This document shows positions 12,636-17,536 of a stretch of 17,536 bases of DNA, piece after piece. The position numbers and the translations under genes are program-made. Under the pieces are notes generated by a model. The model saw only the letters and a program-made list of their open reading frames with translations, was not told the origin of the DNA and made no database searches. The first letter of the stretch is position 1. Each line of letters starts with the position of its first letter. Source of the DNA: an uncultured Ruminococcus sp. (GTDB lineage: Bacteria; Bacillota; Clostridia; Oscillospirales; Acutalibacteraceae); contig CADCOF010000077.1 in assembly GCA_902802975.1 (NCBI GenBank), positions 1-17,536 of the forward strand, read 5' to 3'.

Positions 12636-13241
12636 ATGAAAAAGAAATTGAGAATAACATTTAATGCACCTGTTACACTTACATTTACAGGAATTTGCCT
12701 TGCGGCACTCATACTTAACTATATCACAAAGGGATTTACAAATGACCTGCTGTTCAGCGTGTATCGTTCGTCGATGCTCAATCCATTTACGTATTTCCGA
12801 TTCATCGGTCACGTCTTCGGACACGCGGATTTCGATCACTTCATCGGCAATATGATGACGCTGCTGATAATCGCGCCTCTCCTTGAGGAAAAATACGGCT
12901 CAGCTAATATCATATTAGTCATTCTTACTACCGCCCTGTCAACCGGCATATTAAGCTTTATTCTGTTTCCGAATATTCAGCTGCTGGGCGCAAGCGGCGT
13001 CGTGTTTGCTTTTATTTTGCTTTCGTCTATCACCGATGTTCATGAGGGCGAAATACCAATGACTTTCATTCTTGTTGCCGTCTTGTACCTCGGACAACAG
13101 ATTCTGAGCGGAATATTTATCGACGATAACATTTCGAATTTCGGTCATTTTCTCGGCGGTACATGCGGTTCGATCATAGGATTTAAGCTAAACAGCAGAA
13201 AGGGACTTACGCCTCCCACTGATACTACATATTACGGTTGA
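12636..13241 (+). CDS. Rhomboid family intramembrane serine protease
   Basis: Rhomboids cut membrane-spanning substrates within the bilayer using a Ser-His dyad. The 201-residue protein has about six membrane segments, the minimal bacterial layout. Nucleophile Ser120 is in LGASGVV (GASG, a form of GxSG), and His171 is in NFGHFLGGTCGSIIGF. His68 and Asn72 in DHFIGNMM match the HxxxN oxyanion motif of segment 2. GGAAGG lies 12 bases before the ATG. It is first in an operon with yceG-like, telA and terD genes, the next start being only 15 bases after its stop. Its substrate is unknown; the position suggests membrane stress surveillance or processing linked to the Ter response. Confidence 0.9.
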   Translation: MKKKLRITFNAPVTLTFTGICLAALILNYITKGFTNDLLFSVYRSSMLNPFTYFRFIGHVFGHADFDHFIGNMMTLLIIAPLLEEKYGSANIILVILTTALSTGILSFILFPNIQLLGASGVVFAFILLSSITDVHEGEIPMTFILVAVLYLGQQILSGIFIDDNISNFGHFLGGTCGSIIGFKLNSRKGLTPPTDTTYYG

Positions 13242-13256
13242 TTATAGGAGCAAGCC

Positions 13257-15536
13257 ATGCAAGATCAGAATATAACAAAAGCACTTCAGGATATCTTCCT
13301 GCCGCTCGATAAGCGACAAAATAAGGCGTATTTTTTGCGCTTGCCGGGCTATAATGATACGGTGAAAGATTTCGCACTGAAAGCGTATAACGCCGCAAAA
13401 ACAAAAGGCACGGTGTTCACCGAAAAACTCTCAAGCCCCGACGAACGTCAAGTGACGTATTATACCGAAATACTCGGAAACGAGTTTTCTCTTGATAAAA
13501 ATTTTATCGGGCGTTGTGTCTCGCGCTTTTTGCCTGAACTTAACAACAAAGTATGCATCACTTTGGCAGACGCTGTCTTTTGGGCACTTAGTGACTTTAA
13601 ATCAATGGGCAAAACCGACGCCATGCTCCGAAATATGTTCGTGCAGCTGATGTGCTGGTTTTTCTACAAAGTGCGCGCAGTGCTGCCTCATATCTGCGAT
13701 AACGATCCGCCGTTGATATTATGCAGCGGTAATATAACACGCCATCAATTATATTTGCTGAAAATTTTTCATCTTTGCCGCTGCGACGTTGTGATTTTGC
13801 TTTACGATGGTGATAAGACTTACAACTCACTCGATCCCAACGGCAGACTGTCTCAGTCTGTAAATCTGCCGGGCATGCAGCCGTATCCTCAGGGCTTTTC
13901 AATCAAACAGCTTGAAAACGCACGTACCGCTGCAGCAAAACAATCTCAGCTTTACGGATTTGCACCCGAGATATCGGCAGCCACAAACGTTTGGCTAAAA
14001 GGCAACAGCATTCTTGCAGATATCGAAATGCCACCCGTCAACCGTGGCAAAGAAGGCAAAGTTTTCTACAATGCGTTTTGCAGAATGACAGGCGTTCCGG
14101 ACAAGTTAACGTATCAAAGCGAACTGTATAAATTCTACAGCAACTTGAATTCTAGCGGGCGCAGGTTTATCATAGAGGAAAATAAACTCCCCGTTCCCGA
14201 TGGACGTGATATAGATCACATCAACAGAGGACCGTTTCACAGTACCGAAGAGATGGTCTCTTCAATGCTCAAATATATAAAAATGCCGCCTGACGGCGAA
14301 TTGAAAAAGCTTATTACAAAAACGTTTATAGACATTATTTTTGAAGAAAGCAGAAAACCCGACATGAAAGCACCACGCCTCACTACAATGGCGGTATGCT
14401 GCGTTTACTGGATCAATCTATACGGTCCAAAGCTTTTCAATAGCTGGATTCTGCCGATGGTGTCGCTATTTATTTATCTGGGAGGGTGCAAAACATGTCA
14501 CGAAGCGGCGTTTTTGAGAATACTCTCTAGACTTCCGTGCGACGTCCTTATTCTTGCGCCGAACCTGAATTCAAAATGCCTTCTCAGTGACGATAAATTA
14601 TATGAACTGCGGTATGGCGATTCTCTCAATATCACTGAGTATCCCAAAGATTCCGGCTCTCTTCTCGTTGGAACCGCCGCATACCATGCAGAACGCGATC
14701 TTGACAAGGATTTGTATCAAGATTCGGGTATATATCGTGATTATCAATATCAAAAAGCCAACAGCATCATACTTAAAACAATGTATGAGGAAATTGACAT
14801 ATTATGGAAACAAGAATCAAAATTCCGTCCGAATTTTGATGTTATCAATAACGTTGTCAACGTGCCTGTGATATTTGCAAAAATATCAGGCGTCCGTGAT
14901 TCCGCGCCCAACAAATATTGGAAAAGCGTGCAGAAGCTTATCACCGAAAACACGTTTCTTATAACGGACGTTCCGCTTGTATCTCCACAGGCGCAAAACC
15001 CGATGAAAATTCACTGTGCGTCATATATACAAGGCGGTAAAATCAAACGCTCGCATTTGTACAGCGCGCCCGAATATCAATACGGGCACCTTCGCCGTGA
15101 AACGCAGGAGTATATCTTTGACAAGATCGATCTTCTGATGAACACCAGCATAATCAAGGGAACATTCCAAAACGGCATGGAATACCTGATTGCAGCAACT
15201 CTTCTGAATCTCCCCGCCCCCATCGTGAGACTTATTCAAGGCTTTGATTTTACAAAAGTAAGCCCCAAAATAATCTATATAAATTCCGGTGAAACGCAGA
15301 TATCTGCCGAGGATGCAATCATAATGGCTTTTTTGAGTCTTGTCGGTTTTGATGTTCTGTTTTTTGTTCCGACAGGCTATCAGACAGTTGAATCATATTT
15401 CGATAAAAACATTATGGCAGAACATAAAATCGGAGAGTATATGTACGATCTGCGTCCCCCAACATTCAAAATACCGAAAGGCGCAACTCTTGCAAAAAAG
15501 AATAAGTCGCTTTTTGGTAATCTGTTTAAAAATTAA
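13257..15536 (+). CDS. yceG: YceG-like component of the Ter stress system
   Basis: This large soluble protein (759 aa) resembles the Firmicutes YceG family, described as a putative component of a biosynthetic module and found next to TelA and TerD genes; the molecular role is unproven. I see alpha/beta segments that repeat a strand pattern: PLILCSGNI...CDVVILLYDGD (about 151-190), PCDVLILAPNLNSK (about 425-440) and PKIIYINSGE...FDVLFFVPTGYQTVE (about 670-705). There is no signal peptide or membrane segment. It is longer than the roughly 540 residues I recall for Bacillus subtilis YceG. TAGGAG lies 8-9 bases before the ATG. Gaps of 15 bases to the rhomboid gene and 20 to telA indicate one operon. 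Family assignment relies partly on the TelA/TerD context. Confidence 0.75.
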   Translation: MQDQNITKALQDIFLPLDKRQNKAYFLRLPGYNDTVKDFALKAYNAAKTKGTVFTEKLSSPDERQVTYYTEILGNEFSLDKNFIGRCVSRFLPELNNKVCITLADAVFWALSDFKSMGKTDAMLRNMFVQLMCWFFYKVRAVLPHICDNDPPLILCSGNITRHQLYLLKIFHLCRCDVVILLYDGDKTYNSLDPNGRLSQSVNLPGMQPYPQGFSIKQLENARTAAAKQSQLYGFAPEISAATNVWLKGNSILADIEMPPVNRGKEGKVFYNAFCRMTGVPDKLTYQSELYKFYSNLNSSGRRFIIEENKLPVPDGRDIDHINRGPFHSTEEMVSSMLKYIKMPPDGELKKLITKTFIDIIFEESRKPDMKAPRLTTMAVCCVYWINLYGPKLFNSWILPMVSLFIYLGGCKTCHEAAFLRILSRLPCDVLILAPNLNSKCLLSDDKLYELRYGDSLNITEYPKDSGSLLVGTAAYHAERDLDKDLYQDSGIYRDYQYQKANSIILKTMYEEIDILWKQESKFRPNFDVINNVVNVPVIFAKISGVRDSAPNKYWKSVQKLITENTFLITDVPLVSPQAQNPMKIHCASYIQGGKIKRSHLYSAPEYQYGHLRRETQEYIFDKIDLLMNTSIIKGTFQNGMEYLIAATLLNLPAPIVRLIQGFDFTKVSPKIIYINSGETQISAEDAIIMAFLSLVGFDVLFFVPTGYQTVESYFDKNIMAEHKIGEYMYDLRPPTFKIPKGATLAKKNKSLFGNLFKN

Positions 15537-15556
15537 ACAAAAAAGGAGTAAAAAAA

Positions 15557-16738
15557 ATGGGTATTGATTTTACGAGAAAAGACGCGCCGCAGCCGGCACA
15601 GCCTTCACAGGCTATAGTTGTACAGCCCACTGTGAATCTTGAAAAAGAAGAACCGAAGCCCTATGACATAGCGGCCGACAGAGCGCAAATGACAAGAGAG
15701 CTTGTTAATTCGGCAGAAATAGACAAACTGACAAGCGAAATCTCTGTTCACGATGTAAACACTATCGTAACATTCGGCGGTGAAACCGCAAATCAGATTG
15801 CTCAGGTATCTGACAGTATCCTGCGCAGCACAAATATGTCTCAGCTCGACGACTCCGTAATAATGCTCAACGCGCTCAAAAAGGTTATGGATCAATTTGA
15901 TGCCAAAGAACTGCAGCGCGACCCCGGCATGCTCGACAAGCTTTTTGCGCCGGCAAAAAAGACGATTGACAAAATTCTCGCAAAATACACCAACATGGGC
16001 AGCGAAGTAGATAAAATCTATGTTCAGCTTAAGAGCTACGAAGCCGAGATCATTCAGTCGAACCGCAAGCTTGAAGAAATGTTCGAAACTAATGTTGAAT
16101 ACTACCACTCTCTGGTAAAATACATTCTTGCAGGCGAGCAGGCCGAGCAGGAACTTCAGGCGTACATATCTCAGCGCAGGAGCGACATGGAGGCTACAGG
16201 CGATTCCGCTATACAGTTTGATATACAGGCAGGCGAGCAGGCACTTGCACTTCTCGAGCAGCGCGTTCAGGATCTGCGCACAGCGGAAAGCGTCGCAATG
16301 CAGTCTATCCCGCTCATCAAGACAATGGAATTCAGCAACCTGAATCTTATCAGAAAGATCGACTCCGCATTTATCGTTACGCTGCCGGTATTCAAACAGT
16401 CTCTGGCACAGGCTATTATGCTTAAGCGTCAGAAGATACAGGCAGACGCGCTTTCTGCACTTGATGATAAAACAAACGAGCTTTTGATCAAGAACGCTCA
16501 GAACGCAGCCAGTCAATCGAAGGCTGTTGCTCACCTTGTTTCCGGCAGCTCCATCAAGGTAGAAACCCTCGAAACAACATGGGCTACCATCATGCAGGGC
16601 ATTCAGGAAACAAAGCAGGTTCAGGACGAGGCTAAAGCACAGAGAGCAGATGCTAAGGCACGCCTTGAGAATTTGAAGAAGCAATATTACGGACAATTTG
16701 ATGTACCGCAAACAGGTTCTACCTTAAAGAAGTATTAA
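15557..16738 (+). CDS. telA: TelA/KlaA family toxic anion resistance protein
   Basis: TelA proteins were linked to tellurite resistance on plasmids; in Firmicutes the homologue (YceH) belongs to a general stress operon. The 393-residue protein is almost wholly helical and coiled-coil-like, with typical segments: [20 protein letters not shown] (about 61-80), [42 protein letters not shown] and the C-terminal [20 protein letters not shown], then [24 protein letters not shown] helix. AAGGAG is 8 bases before the ATG. The gene sits between yceG-like and terD with 20-base gaps on both sides. No membrane segment is seen. The biochemical activity of the family is not established. Confidence 0.92.
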   Translation: MGIDFTRKDAPQPAQPSQAIVVQPTVNLEKEEPKPYDIAADRAQMTRELVNSAEIDKLTSEISVHDVNTIVTFGGETANQIAQVSDSILRSTNMSQLDDSVIMLNALKKVMDQFDAKELQRDPGMLDKLFAPAKKTIDKILAKYTNMGSEVDKIYVQLKSYEAEIIQSNRKLEEMFETNVEYYHSLVKYILAGEQAEQELQAYISQRRSDMEATGDSAIQFDIQAGEQALALLEQRVQDLRTAESVAMQSIPLIKTMEFSNLNLIRKIDSAFIVTLPVFKQSLAQAIMLKRQKIQADALSALDDKTNELLIKNAQNAASQSKAVAHLVSGSSIKVETLETTWATIMQGIQETKQVQDEAKAQRADAKARLENLKKQYYGQFDVPQTGSTLKKY

Positions 16739-16758
16739 TACGCCGGGAGGTAACTTAC

Positions 16759-17340
16759 ATGGCAATTAATCTATCAAAAGGACAAAAAGTCGATCTTACG
16801 AAAAACAACCCTAATTTAAAGCATATTCTCGTTGGCTTGGGATGGGACGTCAACGAATTTGAAGGCGGCTACGATTTTGATCTGGACGCCTCGGCGTTTG
16901 CGCTTGGAATAAATGAAAAATGCTTAGTCGATGAAGACTTCGTTTTTTATGGAAATCTGAGACACCCATCGGGCGCAATTGTCCACATGGGCGATAATCT
17001 CACAGGCGAAGGCGAAGGCGATGACGAACAGATCGAGGTTGACCTCTCACTTATTCCTGACAATATCAGCAAAGTTGCATTCACAGTAACCATATATGAT
17101 TCGGACAAGCGCAGTCAGAATTTCGGGCAGGTATCTAACGCCTATATTCGCATCGTAGATGAGGATACAAACACGGAGCTTATTCATTACGATCTCGGGG
17201 AAGATTTCTCGATTGAAACAGCGATCGTTGTTGGTGAGATTTATCGATACAACGGAAACTGGAAATTCAGTGCTATCGGAAGTGGATTCAGAAGCGGCTT
17301 GGCTGCACTTTGTGAGCATTATGGGTTAGAAGTAGAATAA
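16759..17340 (+). CDS. terD: TerD family calcium-binding stress protein
   Basis: TerD domains are compact beta-sandwich proteins that bind calcium and act in tellurite, phage and envelope stress responses. The 193-residue length is standard. Signatures are clear: [20 protein letters not shown] (27-45) with the DLDAS core at 41-45, [20 protein letters not shown] (61-80), the acidic metal-binding stretch [14 protein letters not shown] (83-96), and late [21 protein letters not shown] and [24 protein letters not shown] is 9-10 bases before the ATG, 20 bases after telA. Bacillus operons usually carry several tandem TerD paralogues plus TerC; here a single copy ends the operon as seen, and no TerC gene is in the window. 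Confidence 0.95.
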   Translation: MAINLSKGQKVDLTKNNPNLKHILVGLGWDVNEFEGGYDFDLDASAFALGINEKCLVDEDFVFYGNLRHPSGAIVHMGDNLTGEGEGDDEQIEVDLSLIPDNISKVAFTVTIYDSDKRSQNFGQVSNAYIRIVDEDTNTELIHYDLGEDFSIETAIVVGEIYRYNGNWKFSAIGSGFRSGLAALCEHYGLEVE

Positions 17341-17407
17341 ACAGTATATAACACCATTGTACAATGTGCAATTAGCAATGCAGACTGTGCCAAAAATTCT
17401 GAGCATG
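17341..17407. other. Spacer after terD with a 12-bp palindrome
   Basis: No gene is seen. CATTGTACAATG at 17355-17366 is a perfect palindrome, and the AATG/GCAAT patterns around it could pair weakly. No U-tract follows, so it is not a convincing terminator. Confidence 0.35.
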
Positions 17408-17459
17408 AACCCCTCCACCGCCTTACGGCGGTCCCCCTCCCCTAAAGGAGAGGCTTTAA
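17408..17459 (-). repeat. CCTCCCC-type dispersed repeat, copy C (inverted)
   Basis: On the minus strand this reads GCCTCTCCTTTAGGGGAGGG, then a small ACCGCC/GGCGGT hairpin, and ends GGTGGAGGGGTT, matching the frame of copies A and B. It lies 67 bases after the terD stop and may act as a terminator structure. Confidence 0.65.
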
Positions 17460-17480
17460 AAGTGGCTTGGAATCAGCATT

Positions 17481-17536
17481 TGCCTCCCCTGTAGGGGAGG
17501 TGGCACGGTTGGGAACCGTCCCCGACGGCTGCGAAA
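17481..17536 (+). repeat. CCTCCCC-type dispersed repeat, copy D (cut by window end)
   Basis: TGCCTCCCCTGTAGGGGAGG with hairpin CCTCCCCT/AGGGGAGG, then TGGCACGGTTGGGAACCGTC, which holds an ACGGTT/AACCGT dyad. The GGAGGGGTT end expected from copy A is not reached. Copies C and D point outwards from each other, unlike A and B. Confidence 0.65.

Noticed and set aside
15605..16711. 368-aa open frame antisense to almost all of telA
   Set aside because: It mirrors the telA codon pattern, has no Shine-Dalgarno and gives a Cys/Leu-rich nonsense-like protein; telA is a clear family member.

Overview
The window looks like chromosomal DNA of a low-GC, anaerobic Firmicute of the class Clostridia, most likely an Oscillospirales/Ruminococcaceae-type gut bacterium. 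The reasons are inference from content: a class B sortase with an SPKTG-type substrate, strong AGGAGG-type ribosome binding sites with GTG/TTG starts, an msmX-style sugar importer lacking its own ATPase, a Firmicutes-type YceG-TelA-TerD stress module, and GC-rich CCTCCCC...GGGGAGG dispersed repeats in AT-rich intergenic DNA. There are no rRNA or tRNA genes, CRISPR arrays, phage genes or transposase genes.

Layout. (1) 1-955: the tail of one unknown gene and a 276-aa unknown protein, plus strand. (2) 956-1181: a perfect-consensus promoter followed by a strong hairpin and no gene, a candidate small RNA. (3) 1182-3872, minus strand: a cell-surface operon of a small secreted SPKTG-anchored protein, a class B sortase and an LCP (LytR-CpsA-Psr) wall-polymer ligase, then, past a terminator, a PqqD-like protein. 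(4) 4072-8575, minus strand: a VanZ-like membrane protein downstream of a maltose/maltodextrin-type ABC importer (binding lipoprotein and two permeases). (5) 8576-9244: a 669-bp AT-rich divergent control region. (6) 9245-10723, plus strand: a divergent MurE-type Mur ligase. (7) 10819-12036, minus strand: a lipoprotein with a long Ser-Lys-Ala repeat. (8) 12049-12635: a divergent intergenic region holding a 328-bp inverted-repeat element (MITE-like) set between two good promoters. (9) 12636-17340, plus strand: an operon of rhomboid protease, YceG-like protein, TelA and TerD. (10) 17341-17536: two further copies of the CCTCCCC repeat, the last cut by the window edge.

How the genes work together. 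The strongest theme is the cell envelope: sortase and its likely substrate, an LCP ligase, a VanZ-like protein, a Mur ligase, two lipoproteins with low-complexity stalks, and a rhomboid protease leading the Ter stress operon. The Ter genes (YceG, TelA, TerD) are known as a conserved stress-response set; the tightly spaced rhomboid gene in front of them is the most interesting functional association here. Most function calls rest on recognised family motifs; promoter, operator, sRNA and element calls are read from sequence patterns alone.
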